From contig JADKHO010000001.1 in the NCBI GenBank assembly GCA_016721765.1, forward strand, positions 2,096,001 to 2,160,000: 64,000 bases of DNA, given 5' to 3'. Shown piece by piece: positions 18,989 through 28,025 of the stretch. The notes under the pieces are model-generated. The model was given only the letters and a program-made list of their open reading frames with translations. It did not search any database and had not been told where the DNA came from. A program made the position numbers and the translations under genes. Each line of letters opens with the position of its first letter. Positions within the stretch are counted from its first letter, which is position 1. This DNA comes from Bacteroidota bacterium. Lineage in GTDB: Bacteria; Bacteroidota; Bacteroidia; UBA4408.

Positions 18989-19183
18989 AAATTTCTTAAC
19001 GCCAATTTCTCAAAGGCCGGTCCTTTTCGTTTTTGATTGAGGTTTTGTTCAGCCGGAACATTCAAAAAAATTTATTTAGTTTCTGCCCTGAGGACTTGCT
19101 TACACTAGGGTTTTGTCGCATTCATCCTAATAATTTGGGAATTAAAATTTCTTAACGCCAATTTCTCATAGGCCGGTCCTTTT
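18989..19183 (+). repeat. Pair of 39-bp direct repeats in the gap downstream of the aminotransferase
   Basis: The segments 18989-19027 and 19145-19183 are identical except for one base. Each contains CTTAACGCCAATTTCTC followed by AGGCCGGTCCTTTT. They lie in a 276-nt gap between convergent genes, and the second is 77 nt from the flippase stop. I see no ORF or hairpin terminator in the gap. Confidence 0.8.
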
Positions 19184-19260
19184 TCAGCCTTGGTTGTGAC
19201 TTAAATAATTTAGTCAAACACTTAACATTAAAACGTTTTTCCGAAAAGGGATCTATTAGC

Positions 19261-20760
19261 CTAAATTTCGTTGGAATGAGAAGTTGCGTTTTTTAACTGG
19301 AAGCTGTCTTTTTCGAGGTAGTATGCAATTCCGCAAAAGCTGAGTAATAGTATTGTATTTAGGATTAATCGAAGGCTAAGAGAGAAAGTGCTAAATGTGG
19401 TGCTGATAAAATAAATGAGTATCGCGCCAAGCAGGTAGCCCAAAATTCGTTTTATATCATATTTAATATAATAAAAGCGCTGGCCAATAAAATAACTAGC
19501 TAGCATAATGCTCGCATAGCAGGCTAAGGTAGCCCATGCAGCACCTGCATATCCCCAAATGGGAATCCAAAAATAATTTGCTGCTATCGTAATGATTGCA
19601 CCCAGTATGGTAAGGTAAGCACCATATTTTGTTTGCCCACTAAGCTTATACCATATAGATAGATTAAAAAATATTCCAAGGCAAAGATTGGCGAGCAATA
19701 AGATTGGAACAATAAATAAACCTTCTCTGAATTTTTCGCCCACAAAATATTTTACAATATCCATATACAGCAGTGTTCCTAAGAAAATGAGACAACAAGC
19801 AATTACAAAATATTTCATTACATGCGCATAAATTTCACTGGCATCTTTGTTTCTGGCCTCGGCAAAAAAGAAAGGTTCAGCGGCATAACGAAAGGTTTGA
19901 ATGAAAATGGTCATGATGATGGAAACTTTGTAACAAGCACCATAAATCCCAATCTGCGCCATTATATTGGAAGAAGCCGGAAGTAAATATTTTAATAATA
20001 TACGATCCATTGTTTCGTTAACCATTCCGGCCAAACCGGCAATGAGTAAGGGAATAGCATATATAAGCATGCGCTTTAAAAGTGGCTTATCCAATTTGTA
20101 TTTTACATTAAGTAAACCGGGCAGTAGCATGAGCAAAGTAGCGATGCTTGCAAGCAAATTGGAAATGAAAATGTAGCCTACTCCGATTTGCGGAGAATAA
20201 ATTTTTGAAACCAAAGGATAAAAGGAACTGTCGGGATGGCTATAAACACGGCTGCAAAAAACAATGAAGAACAAGTTAAACAAAATATTTAAAAAAATAT
20301 TGCTGGATTTAATAAGTGCAAAAGCTTTGGGGCGATTGGCTTGGCGCAATTTTGCGAAAGGAATGGCAGTAACTGCATCCAGCACAATAATGATTGCAAA
20401 CCATAAAATATATTCGGGGTGCGTTTCATAACGCATACTCTTTGCAAGCGGATGAAGAAAAATTAAAATGAAAAAAATAAATACAGCAGAGCTGGTAAAT
20501 ATTGAAATTAGTGAAGTAGAGAAAACTTTTTCCTTGTCGTCTTTGTTTTCGGAGAATCGAAAAAGTGCGGTTTCCATGCCATAGGTTAAGAGCACACCTA
20601 AAAAAGAAACATAGGCATAAAGCTCTGTAACCACGCCATATTCCGAAGGTGAAAATACATTGGTGTATAATGGAACCAATAAATAATTCAACAATCGACC
20701 TACAATTGTAGGTAAGCCGTAAATGGCGGTTTGAGAGGCTAGTTTTTTAAATGGGTTCAA
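19261..20760 (-). CDS. Polysaccharide flippase (Wzx/MATE-like, MVF superfamily)
   Basis: A membrane protein of about 499 residues with 12-14 predicted helices. It begins NPFKKLASQTAIYGLPTIVG and RLLNYLLVPLYT, the conserved amino end of Bacteroidota oligosaccharide flippases. I place the start at the TTG at 20760, one base after the enoyl-CoA hydratase stop. The frame stays open further upstream, but that would overlap the hydratase gene by more than 100 nt and would add a hydrophilic stretch that the family lacks. The protein is expected to flip undecaprenyl-linked glycans to the periplasm. It is separated from the polysaccharide cluster at 1-10318, so its substrate is unclear. Confidence 0.85.
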   Translation of the reverse strand: MNPFKKLASQTAIYGLPTIVGRLLNYLLVPLYTNVFSPSEYGVVTELYAYVSFLGVLLTYGMETALFRFSENKDDKEKVFSTSLISIFTSSAVFIFFILIFLHPLAKSMRYETHPEYILWFAIIIVLDAVTAIPFAKLRQANRPKAFALIKSSNIFLNILFNLFFIVFCSRVYSHPDSSFYPLVSKIYSPQIGVGYIFISNLLASIATLLMLLPGLLNVKYKLDKPLLKRMLIYAIPLLIAGLAGMVNETMDRILLKYLLPASSNIMAQIGIYGACYKVSIIMTIFIQTFRYAAEPFFFAEARNKDASEIYAHVMKYFVIACCLIFLGTLLYMDIVKYFVGEKFREGLFIVPILLLANLCLGIFFNLSIWYKLSGQTKYGAYLTILGAIITIAANYFWIPIWGYAGAAWATLACYASIMLASYFIGQRFYYIKYDIKRILGYLLGAILIYFISTTFSTFSLSLRLILNTILLLSFCGIAYYLEKDSFQLKNATSHSNEI

Positions 20761-20761
20761 T

Positions 20762-21538
20762 TTATTTTCCTGGGAAATTAGCTTTACGTTTTTCCATAAA
20801 GGCACTTGTTCCTTCTTTGAAATCTTCGGTACCGAAACAATTTCCGAATTCTTCAATTTCAATTTCAAATCCGTTAACTCCGCTTAGGTAATTGGCATTC
20901 ACAGCTTTGATGGCACTGGTAAGGGCTATAGGCGAACGTGTACAAATTTTGGAAGCCAATTCGATACATTTTTTCAAGAGTTCTTCCGGAGCAACAACAT
21001 AATTAATTAATCCCCATTTTAATGCATCTTCGGCAGTAATCATATCCGCGGTTAAAATCATTTCCATGGCTTTCCCTTTTCCAACCAATTGCGCCAATCG
21101 CTGTGTACCGCCATAACCGGGTATAACACCTAATGAAACTTCGGGTAATCCCATTTTTGCATTTGCACTTGCAACTCTAAAATGACACGACATAGCTAGT
21201 TCTAATCCGCCACCAAGCGCGAATCCATTCACAGCAGCAATAATTGGTTTGGGATAATTTTGCACAAAATCGAACAATAATTTATGACCATCTGCGCTTA
21301 GCATAGCACCTTCTTGCACACTAAAATGCGCAAATTCAGATATATCGGCCCCAGCCACAAAAGCTTTGGCACCACTGCCGGTTAGAATAATCGCTTTAAT
21401 CTCAGGGTTTGAGCTGTTTGCCTTTAGGGCATCGTGCAACTCTTGTATGGTTGCCTTGTTGAGGGCGTTTAATTTATCCGGACGATTGATGGTGATGGTG
21501 AGGATATTATTTTCGGTATTAAGGAGAAGATTTTGCAT
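20762..21538 (-). CDS. Enoyl-CoA hydratase/isomerase family protein
   Basis: A 258-residue crotonase-fold enzyme that probably hydrates 2-enoyl-CoA in fatty-acid or amino-acid degradation. Motifs are TINRPDKLNALN (about 16-27), AFVAGADISEF (about 60-70, oxyanion hole), NGFALGGGLELAMSCHFRVA (about 104-123) and MGLPEVSLGVIPGYGGTQRL (about 128-147). Glu110 and Glu132-type residues for general acid/base catalysis are present. The 3' end abuts the flippase TTG start. A degenerate 18-bp repeat array begins right at its start codon (21538). Confidence 0.92.
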   Translation of the reverse strand: MQNLLLNTENNILTITINRPDKLNALNKATIQELHDALKANSSNPEIKAIILTGSGAKAFVAGADISEFAHFSVQEGAMLSADGHKLLFDFVQNYPKPIIAAVNGFALGGGLELAMSCHFRVASANAKMGLPEVSLGVIPGYGGTQRLAQLVGKGKAMEMILTADMITAEDALKWGLINYVVAPEELLKKCIELASKICTRSPIALTSAIKAVNANYLSGVNGFEIEIEEFGNCFGTEDFKEGTSAFMEKRKANFPGK

Positions 21539-21591
21539 GGGTTACGAATTTACTTATGGTTACGGATAAACGAATGGTCATGAATTTACTA
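21538..21591 (+). repeat. Degenerate 18-bp tandem repeat array, locus 1
   Basis: Three units of about 18 bp. The central one (21556-21573) reads ATGGTTACGGATAAACGA, flanked by diverged copies. The same unit occurs at 30701 and 35542. Confidence 0.75.
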
Positions 21592-21614
21592 AATGATTCG
21601 AATTTTCTTTTGGT

Positions 21615-22025
21615 TTAGGTTCTTCGGTTTTGATTTACCCATGTTGTAATGTATTCTACAATTTCGCTAGTGTCGGTGCCGGGTGCGAATAATTTCCCAA
21701 CCCCAATTTCCTGAAGTTTAATCATGTCTTTTTCAGGAATAATTCCACCACCTGTGAGGAGTACATCTTCCATTTTTTTTTCTTTTAGAAGGTGCATTAT
21801 TTTTGGGAAAACAGTGTTGTGAGCGCCTGATAGAATACTCACCCCAATTACATCCACATCTTCTTGTAGGGCAGCATTAACAACCATTTCGGGAGTTTGG
21901 CGCAAGCCGGTATATATCACTTCCATTCCGGCATCTCGCAGAAATGACGCTATTACTTTTGCTCCACGGTCATGTCCGTCTAAGCCAACTTTAGCTACTA
22001 AAACTCGAATGGGTCTATTACTCAT
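21615..22025 (-). CDS. Cobalamin (B12)-binding domain protein, methylmalonyl-CoA mutase C-terminal type
   Basis: A 136-residue stand-alone B12-binding Rossmann domain. It carries the base-off/His-on motif DGHDRG (residues 16-21, His18 as lower axial ligand), SILSGAH (about 78-84) and TGGGIIPEKD (about 96-105). This is the small cobalamin domain of methylmalonyl-CoA mutase-type enzymes, here without the catalytic barrel. In Bacteroidota it can be a separate subunit of an acyl-CoA mutase; no mutase large subunit is in this window. The neighbouring enoyl-CoA hydratase fits acyl-CoA metabolism. A tail of 9 residues after the domain has no known function. Confidence 0.88.
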   Translation of the reverse strand: MSNRPIRVLVAKVGLDGHDRGAKVIASFLRDAGMEVIYTGLRQTPEMVVNAALQEDVDVIGVSILSGAHNTVFPKIMHLLKEKKMEDVLLTGGGIIPEKDMIKLQEIGVGKLFAPGTDTSEIVEYITTWVNQNRRT

Positions 22026-22087
22026 AATTAATTGTATGCACCAAAGTTATTATTTTTTTGAATTGATAACAGGCTTAGCTCTAACAC

Positions 22088-24250
22088 CTAATCGGCAATC
22101 GGAAAAACAATTGAAAAGACAGTCCCAACATTTTCTTCGGAAGTGAAACTGATTTCTCCCTTACAGTTTTCGACAATACTCTTTGCCATCGCAAGTCCTA
22201 AACCCATTCCGGCATTTTTTGTTGTAAAATTTGGAGTGAAAATACTTTGCTTTTGATGTTCTTCAATACCTTTGCCATTGTCGCACACTTCCACTTTTAT
22301 ATTGGAAGTCAAGCGTTCAAATTTTATTTTGATAAGTCCTTTTCGGGAATCAGGAATTGCCTGAATGGCATTTTTAATAAGGTTATTAAATAATCGAATA
22401 AGTTGGTCCTTATCGGCAAAAACCTTAATTTTTTCGCATCCATTGAATTCGACTTCTACTGCGAACTCCTCTGAGTTTTGGTACAAACTCACAACACTTG
22501 AAATGATTTGAGATAGATTAATTTCTTCCAGATTTGCTTTTGGCATTTTGGCGAAATTGCTGAATTCGTTGGCAATGTTGCTTAGCGCATCTATTTGTTC
22601 GATCAGTGTTTTTGTAAATTTTTCGAGTCTTTTATCCCAGTCGGGTGCACCATCTTTGTAAGAGCGTTCAAGGTGTTGGGCACTTAATTTCATCGGCGTG
22701 AGTGGATTTTTAATTTCATGTGCCACTTGTTTAGCCATTTCGCGCCAAGCGGATTCACGTTCTGATTTAGCAAGCATTTCGGCACTGTTGCTAAGTTCTA
22801 AAATCATGCGGTTGTATTCGGAAATTAATTCGCCAATTTCATCTTTGTTTTTCCATTCAATGAGTTCATTTGATTTGCCTAATCGAATGTGACTAATTTT
22901 ATTTTGCAGCAATTTTAAGGGCTCCATAATTCGGTTGGAGATAAACACGGCTAGTACAATTGATAAAACGAACAAGAGAACATATACATTTATTAAGGCA
23001 ACCAGCACACTCGAAATTTCATTTTCGAGTTCATTTTGCTTGTTAAAATAGGGTAAGTTTAAATAACCCAATAATTCATTGTTGTTGCTGATAAAGGGCA
23101 TGTAACACGAAAGAAAATCAAGTTCTCCAATTTTTTCGTTGTGTGTAAATTCAAACTGACGATTTACTTTTAATTGATAAAAGGCTACAGGGTCGATTTT
23201 TTGAGAAACGAGGCCTTGTTCGAATATTTGTGGACGAGATGAAGCGATTAGGTTTCCGGAGAGGTCGTAAAAATTAATGTCGGAGTAAAACACATTGCTT
23301 TGTTTTGAAAGCACGTAATTTAGGTATTGATTGCTGGTGAAGCTCAATGATTTTTCGTCGCCAATTTCGTGCGCTAATTCTGCATTAACAGAGTGAATTT
23401 TTTCGCTGATGCTGCTTAAGTTTTTTGCTTTATATTCTCGTTTCAGAAAAATAATCGTACCTCCGCCAATTAGCAAAATCGCGCTAAGCACCACGCCAAC
23501 TAATACAACCTGAATGCGGTTTTTGAATTTATTTCCAAAGTCGGCAATGCGCATATTCCATCTAAACAATGCAAAATAAAGCAACATCATGCCGCTAAAA
23601 ATGGTAAAGAAATAGGAGAAAATGGTTAATCTATTGAGCAGTTGCACCGGCTCTTTGCTTACCACAATTAGGTCGGAATCGCGGTTATTGAAGCGATAGA
23701 GATAATGGTTGTAGCCATTTAAATCGATGAAACTGGCACGATTGAGAAGGCTGTCGAAAATGCTACTGTTAAGCGGATACTTATATTTCCCGACTCTTTG
23801 CAAAGGAACAAAGGAGTGCTCTTTGTATTTGGCAAAAGAATAAGCTTCTTCATCGTGGCGGGGTACAATGGCTTTATCGAGCAGCAACTGGGGATATCCA
23901 ATTTCTTCGGTAATGAATTTAGGTAGAAGTTCTACATAAAGCGTTGCGGGGTTTGAAAAATTGTTTTGTGGAACAATGAATTTAAGCTTTGCGAGAAGTC
24001 CGGCATTTTCATCTTGGTTCACTGGAATATAAAAAAGTGATTTACTAGCAGTGGGTGTGCCAGTTTTTTTAACCACTTCTTCGTAATGGTCGAGTTTGTC
24101 GTTTACTGAATTATTCGACTTCACTATAACGTTACAAAGGGAATCATAAACAATGTATTTTAAATCGTATTTTTCCCAATAACCGGTAAAATAATTTTCG
24201 CTGAGTGATTTTTGAAAGGCGCTATAGCCTTCGTTGGAATGCACAAGCAA
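22088..24250 (-). CDS. Histidine kinase fragment 3: sensor, HAMP, HisKA and HATPase_c
   Basis: A 720-codon ORF whose first codon is a TTG inside the longer frame; the true frame extends upstream to about 24445. It has two membrane helices (about 222-240 and 250-270) around a sensor region, a third (about 420-440), HAMP (MEPLKLLQNKISHI), and an NtrY-type H-box WREMAKQVAHEIKNPLTP with phospho-acceptor His near residue 511. The N box NNLIKNAIQAI, G1 DNGKGIEE and G2 GMGLGLAMAKSIVE are intact. The catalytic part could therefore be functional if expressed. The likely role is phosphorelay to a response regulator encoded elsewhere. Confidence 0.8.
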   Translation of the reverse strand: MLVHSNEGYSAFQKSLSENYFTGYWEKYDLKYIVYDSLCNVIVKSNNSVNDKLDHYEEVVKKTGTPTASKSLFYIPVNQDENAGLLAKLKFIVPQNNFSNPATLYVELLPKFITEEIGYPQLLLDKAIVPRHDEEAYSFAKYKEHSFVPLQRVGKYKYPLNSSIFDSLLNRASFIDLNGYNHYLYRFNNRDSDLIVVSKEPVQLLNRLTIFSYFFTIFSGMMLLYFALFRWNMRIADFGNKFKNRIQVVLVGVVLSAILLIGGGTIIFLKREYKAKNLSSISEKIHSVNAELAHEIGDEKSLSFTSNQYLNYVLSKQSNVFYSDINFYDLSGNLIASSRPQIFEQGLVSQKIDPVAFYQLKVNRQFEFTHNEKIGELDFLSCYMPFISNNNELLGYLNLPYFNKQNELENEISSVLVALINVYVLLFVLSIVLAVFISNRIMEPLKLLQNKISHIRLGKSNELIEWKNKDEIGELISEYNRMILELSNSAEMLAKSERESAWREMAKQVAHEIKNPLTPMKLSAQHLERSYKDGAPDWDKRLEKFTKTLIEQIDALSNIANEFSNFAKMPKANLEEINLSQIISSVVSLYQNSEEFAVEVEFNGCEKIKVFADKDQLIRLFNNLIKNAIQAIPDSRKGLIKIKFERLTSNIKVEVCDNGKGIEEHQKQSIFTPNFTTKNAGMGLGLAMAKSIVENCKGEISFTSEENVGTVFSIVFPIAD

Positions 24251-25035
24251 GGAGGGGATTTTCTTATCGTGGGTGATTTTCTTTTCAATATCTGAAAATA
24301 AAAATTCAGCAATGGGGTCTTTTTCTTCTGAAAGATTTTCGGCAAAAAGCTTTCTATTGTCGTGTTCTTTTCTTCCGAGTTCTTTATAAAAGACATAGTC
24401 GGTACTTGCTGAAAAAGTAGGAGCAAAATAATTGTTTGAGAAAAACTGTACATGACTTTACGCATGCTTCTACCATAAAAAATAAGGGCAAGTGCAGGAA
24501 CAAACCATAAGGTTATTAATAAATCCTTCCCTCCATTAAAATGCGCATAAGTAATATATCCCGCTAAGGGCAGGACTGCTGAAATAATGCCGGTAACTCT
24601 TGAATACTTGAAGAAAAATATTGAAGTTGCAATCTTATCCGCCACCAAAAAGAAAGACATAAGCAAAAGGCCAATGCTGCAAAAGGCAATATAACTGTAG
24701 CCATTTAAGCTTAAGAGATTATCAATGTTGAATGGGATTTTAGAATCTCTGATAATGCTGATATTTAATTGAATAATATACCATCCAAAGAAAAACAAGA
24801 AGGCTAGTAAAAGGGGTGGAATTAGGGTATTAAAAGTGTTTCCAAAGGAAATAGCAGCACGCTTAAAATTAACGCGTTTATAGAAGGAATGGGCCACACA
24901 AAAAATGAGCAAGCAATGAATTAATAAATCACCGAGTGATGCGATATAGATGGAATTGGCATAAATGGCCGGTGTAAATAATTCGAGTTTATAAAAAGCA
25001 GCAGGAAATGAAAAATAGATAGCCGTCGCACGCAA
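24160..25035 (-). CDS. Histidine kinase fragment 2: multi-helix membrane block
   Basis: A 291-codon ORF. Credible sequence runs from RATAIYFSFPAAFYKLELF through about seven hydrophobic segments (for example LIPPLLLAFLFFFGWYII and YIAFCSIGLLLMSFFLVA) to RKVMYSF near 24450. The remaining 70 or so codons are out of frame relative to the kinase and have the Lys/Pro-rich look of a shadow read. It is the middle of the disrupted kinase and has no plausible start of its own. Confidence 0.55.
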   Translation of the reverse strand: MRATAIYFSFPAAFYKLELFTPAIYANSIYIASLGDLLIHCLLIFCVAHSFYKRVNFKRAAISFGNTFNTLIPPLLLAFLFFFGWYIIQLNISIIRDSKIPFNIDNLLSLNGYSYIAFCSIGLLLMSFFLVADKIATSIFFFKYSRVTGIISAVLPLAGYITYAHFNGGKDLLITLWFVPALALIFYGRSMRKVMYSFSQTIILLLLFQQVPTMSFIKNSEEKNTTIESFLPKIFQKKKTPLLNFYFQILKRKSPTIRKSPPCLCIPTKAIAPFKNHSAKIILPVIGKNTI

Positions 25036-25790
25036 AAGGAGTAAACTACCGAAAGTACTATAAATGAAGAGGTATCTCCAAAACGCTTCGAAGTGCTATC
25101 AACAAGCATTTTGATGACCAACGCTAAAAATAAAATTCCAATTAAGTTGAGCAGTATTAAAATACCAAGGCGAAAATTATTTTCAGTATTCGGAAAAAGT
25201 TTTAGAGTAAATAGATAGCTGCCATCGGAGCTCAAAATTTTATTGGGATCCTTGTTGTTGGTATAAATCAGCTGTGATTCGGCAGCCATTGAAAAATCTT
25301 TTTGAAACTCATCTTCCAGGAAATGATTGTGGATAGGGTATTCCTTTTTAATGAGCATTAAGCCCAAGGTAGTTTTGTGCCCGCTTGTTTTTTTTAAAAT
25401 TCGAAACCATCCGTTATTTAACTTCTCTACCGGCTGGTCGAGACAAATTTGTTTGAGGTAGTTTTCTACCGGAATGGAGTTATCGGACCAAAACTGAAGG
25501 GAATCGTTTTCATAAATAAGCAGCGCAAAACCTTCGGTGGAGAGCAGGTTATGGTAATAGTCGATATTTTCGTTGAGGAGTTGATGGTAATTTTTATTCT
25601 CTGCTTTTTGAGATAAATCGTTTACGATGCTTTGCAGCTTTTTTTCTTTGTTCCAAATGGTTTGCTGAAAATCTTGCTTTACTTTTTTATCAGAGATACG
25701 TAGCCACGAACTGCGATATTGCACCAAAGCAGCAATTATGAAGCAGCTTAAAGAGAGCAGGAAATAAAGTGAGAGGGAATGTTTTTTCAA
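24921..25790 (-). CDS. Histidine kinase fragment 1: N-terminal helix and extracytoplasmic region
   Basis: A 289-codon ORF. It starts MKKHSLSLYFLLSLSCFIIA, a signal-anchor helix, followed by about 180 mostly polar residues likely outside the cytoplasm, and a second helix (LGILILLNLIGILFLALVI, about 207-225). The sequence up to residue about 250 is credible. The last 35 residues are the out-of-frame read beyond the run at 25034-25037 and should not be taken as protein. It is the 5' end of the disrupted kinase. Confidence 0.6.
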   Translation of the reverse strand: MKKHSLSLYFLLSLSCFIIAALVQYRSSWLRISDKKVKQDFQQTIWNKEKKLQSIVNDLSQKAENKNYHQLLNENIDYYHNLLSTEGFALLIYENDSLQFWSDNSIPVENYLKQICLDQPVEKLNNGWFRILKKTSGHKTTLGLMLIKKEYPIHNHFLEDEFQKDFSMAAESQLIYTNNKDPNKILSSDGSYLFTLKLFPNTENNFRLGILILLNLIGILFLALVIKMLVDSTSKRFGDTSSFIVLSVVYSFCVRRLSIFHFLLLFINSNYLHRPFMPIPSISHHSVIY

Positions 25791-25919
25791 AAGAACTTTC
25801 TTCTTTCTGATTTGTTATAAATGCCGACTTAAGGTCGTTACGAAATTACTAAACTAATCTATTTAAGCTTAACTTTACTGTCTTAAAAAAACATAATCCA
25901 TTACCATCAGCAAAGGCAA

Positions 25920-27689
25920 GTGAGCAGCGTTTCGGGAAAAGCATTCGACTTCAAGATTTTTAATCGCATATTATCCTACACCAAACCGTACGGAAAAATA
26001 TTTTATTCTACACTCACGCTAACTATTGTTATCGCACTGATTTCACCTGTTCGACCATGGTTAGTTCAATACACCCTTGATCATTATATTATTCGGCCAA
26101 ATGCTGCATTGTTGCTTCAGATGACGCTAGCGATGTTAGGTTTGTTGATTGCAGAATCAGTGCTGCAGTTTTTTGACACGTATTTGGCAAATTTGCTGGG
26201 GCAAAGTGTTATAAAAGATATGCGGGTGCAGTTGTTTAAACACTTATTGCAATTTCGATTAAAGTATTTTGACAATACGGCTATTGGTACACTTGTGACG
26301 CGTGCCATTAGCGATATTCAAACCATTGCAGATGTGTTTTCTCAAGGATTTTTGGAGATATTGGGGGATGTCTTGCGTTTAGTTGTAATTATTGCGGTAA
26401 TGTTTTATACCGATTGGCGCTTAACGTTGATAAGTTTGAGTACGATTCCGGTATTGCTTTTTGCTACCTATATTTTTAAGAATGCGATCAAATCGGCATT
26501 TCAACAAGTGCGTACACATGTGGCGCGCTTAAATGCTTTTGTGCAAGAGCATATTTCTGGGATGAATATTGTACAAATTTTTAACCGTGAAAAGGAAGAA
26601 TTGGCAAAGTTTGAAAAGATAAATGCGGCACATCGGGAAGCGAACATTAAATCAATATGGCATTATTCGGTATTCTTTCCTGTGGTGGAAATTCTTTCAT
26701 CCATAACCATTGGTTTGCTTATTTGGATAGGTGCAAAGCAAGTTTTGAAAGATGAGTTTACTTTGGGTAGTATAATTGCATTTATCATGTATATCAACAT
26801 GTTGTTTCGTCCCATACGACAATTGGCCGATCGCTTTAATACTTTGCAGATGGGAATGGTAAGTTCGGAACGCGTTTTTAAAGTGTTGGATACTGTTGAA
26901 GTAATTGAAAACAAGGGAACAATAAGTGCAGCAGGCATTCGAGGAGCAATTGAGTTTAAAGATGTGCATTTTGCTTATTCGCATGAGAATTATGTGTTGA
27001 AGAAAATTTCGTTTCAAGTGAAACAAGGCGAAACGCTTGCATTAGTGGGTGCCACAGGCTCGGGTAAATCTTCCATTATAAATTTATTAAATCGATTTTA
27101 CGAGTACAATTCCGGTTCTATTACCATTGATGGGAAGGACATACGTGAATATGAGTTGGGTTCTTTGCGCGCCAATATTGGTGTGGTTTTACAAGATGTT
27201 TTTTTATTTTCGGATAGTATTGAAAATAATATTTCTTTAAACAATCCTGATATCACTTTGGAACAAATACGTGCAGCTGCAGAACAAGTTGGTGCAGATG
27301 TGTTTATTCAAAATTTCCCAAAAGGGTATCACTACAATGTTATGGAGCGTGGGGCAACGCTATCGGTAGGGCAAAGGCAGTTGTTAAGTTTTATTCGTGC
27401 CTATGTTTATAATCCTAAAATTTTGGTTTTGGATGAAGCTACTTCTTCTATAGATACGGAATCGGAAGTATTAATTCAACGAGCTACTGAAGTATTGACA
27501 AAAAATCGCACCTCAATTATCATAGCGCATCGCTTAAGTACTATTCAAAAGGCGGATAAAATTCTTGTTTTGGAGAAGGGTGAAATTATTGAAAGTGGCA
27601 CGCACAGCCAATTAATGGCGCAGAACGGGCAGTATAAAAAATTGGTGGATTTGCAGTTTAAGGAAGAGGTGCTTGAGGAAGTTAGTTAG
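25920..27689 (+). CDS. ABC exporter, MsbA/multidrug type (fused permease-ATPase)
   Basis: A 589-residue half-transporter. The N-terminal six-helix ABC membrane domain (about 20-320) is followed by the ATPase. Walker A is GATGSGKSS near 376-384, the signature LSVGQRQ near 480, Walker B ILVLDEATSS near 500, and the H-loop IIAHRLS near 537. It is expected to work as a homodimer exporting lipids or hydrophobic compounds at the inner membrane. The best start is GTG at 25920; no in-frame ATG occurs before the first helix. It is divergent from the kinase gene across 129 nt. Confidence 0.9.
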   Translation: MSSVSGKAFDFKIFNRILSYTKPYGKIFYSTLTLTIVIALISPVRPWLVQYTLDHYIIRPNAALLLQMTLAMLGLLIAESVLQFFDTYLANLLGQSVIKDMRVQLFKHLLQFRLKYFDNTAIGTLVTRAISDIQTIADVFSQGFLEILGDVLRLVVIIAVMFYTDWRLTLISLSTIPVLLFATYIFKNAIKSAFQQVRTHVARLNAFVQEHISGMNIVQIFNREKEELAKFEKINAAHREANIKSIWHYSVFFPVVEILSSITIGLLIWIGAKQVLKDEFTLGSIIAFIMYINMLFRPIRQLADRFNTLQMGMVSSERVFKVLDTVEVIENKGTISAAGIRGAIEFKDVHFAYSHENYVLKKISFQVKQGETLALVGATGSGKSSIINLLNRFYEYNSGSITIDGKDIREYELGSLRANIGVVLQDVFLFSDSIENNISLNNPDITLEQIRAAAEQVGADVFIQNFPKGYHYNVMERGATLSVGQRQLLSFIRAYVYNPKILVLDEATSSIDTESEVLIQRATEVLTKNRTSIIIAHRLSTIQKADKILVLEKGEIIESGTHSQLMAQNGQYKKLVDLQFKEEVLEEVS

Positions 27690-27798
27690 CTTGTGCAAGA
27701 TTTGCTTAAACCACTAAGGAAAGCACAAAGCGCACTTTTCGAACTTTAATAAAACAATGTGCCTAAGTTTATATTTTGTGCATTAAACAGCCATTACT

Positions 27799-28014
27799 TC
27801 ATGCTTCTGCAGAAATAATTTCTTGCACTCTACCCACTTGTCGGTTTACCAGTTGCACTTTTATGCCTCTTGAATGATAGGGGGCGCTGGTTAAAATCCA
27901 CTGCACTTTTCCAAGCGTACGCTTGCCGGTTTTTTGATCTTTTTTTAGCACAATGGCAACCTCCATTCCCAAGCGAATATTTTCTCTGTAATGGGCTTTG
28001 TTATTGCTTTCCAT
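27799..28014 (-). CDS. YwbE family protein (DUF2196)
   Basis: A 71-residue small protein. The family core is clear: RLGMEVAIVLKKDQKTGKRT, then VQWILTSAPYHSRGIKVQL and GRVQEII. YwbE proteins are conserved small proteins in Firmicutes and Bacteroidota with unknown function, predicted to be a small beta-barrel. It starts 11 nt after the M42 peptidase stop, so the two are probably co-transcribed. Confidence 0.85.
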   Translation of the reverse strand: MESNNKAHYRENIRLGMEVAIVLKKDQKTGKRTLGKVQWILTSAPYHSRGIKVQLVNRQVGRVQEIISAEA

Positions 28015-28025
28015 GCAGGGATGAA

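Larger units (their letters stand above)
22088..25790 (-). pseudogene. Large membrane sensor histidine kinase, disrupted by two frameshifts
   Basis: Three overlapping minus-strand ORFs read as one protein of about 1,234 residues if one base is restored at each of two homopolymer runs. The runs are A4 at 25034-25037 and A5 at 24441-24445 on the plus strand. After the first repair the frames join as VVYSF + LRATAIYFSF; after the second as VMYSF + FSNNYFAPTF. The repaired protein would have an N-terminal helix, an extracytoplasmic domain, a block of membrane helices, a second sensor region, HAMP, HisKA (NtrY-like) and HATPase_c. Either the gene is broken in this strain or the sequence has two single-base deletions. 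No response regulator gene is adjacent. Confidence 0.8.

Noticed and set aside
26117..27026. Minus-strand ORFs of 63-109 codons inside the ABC exporter gene
   Set aside because: They are antisense to conserved coding sequence of the exporter and carry no signal of their own.
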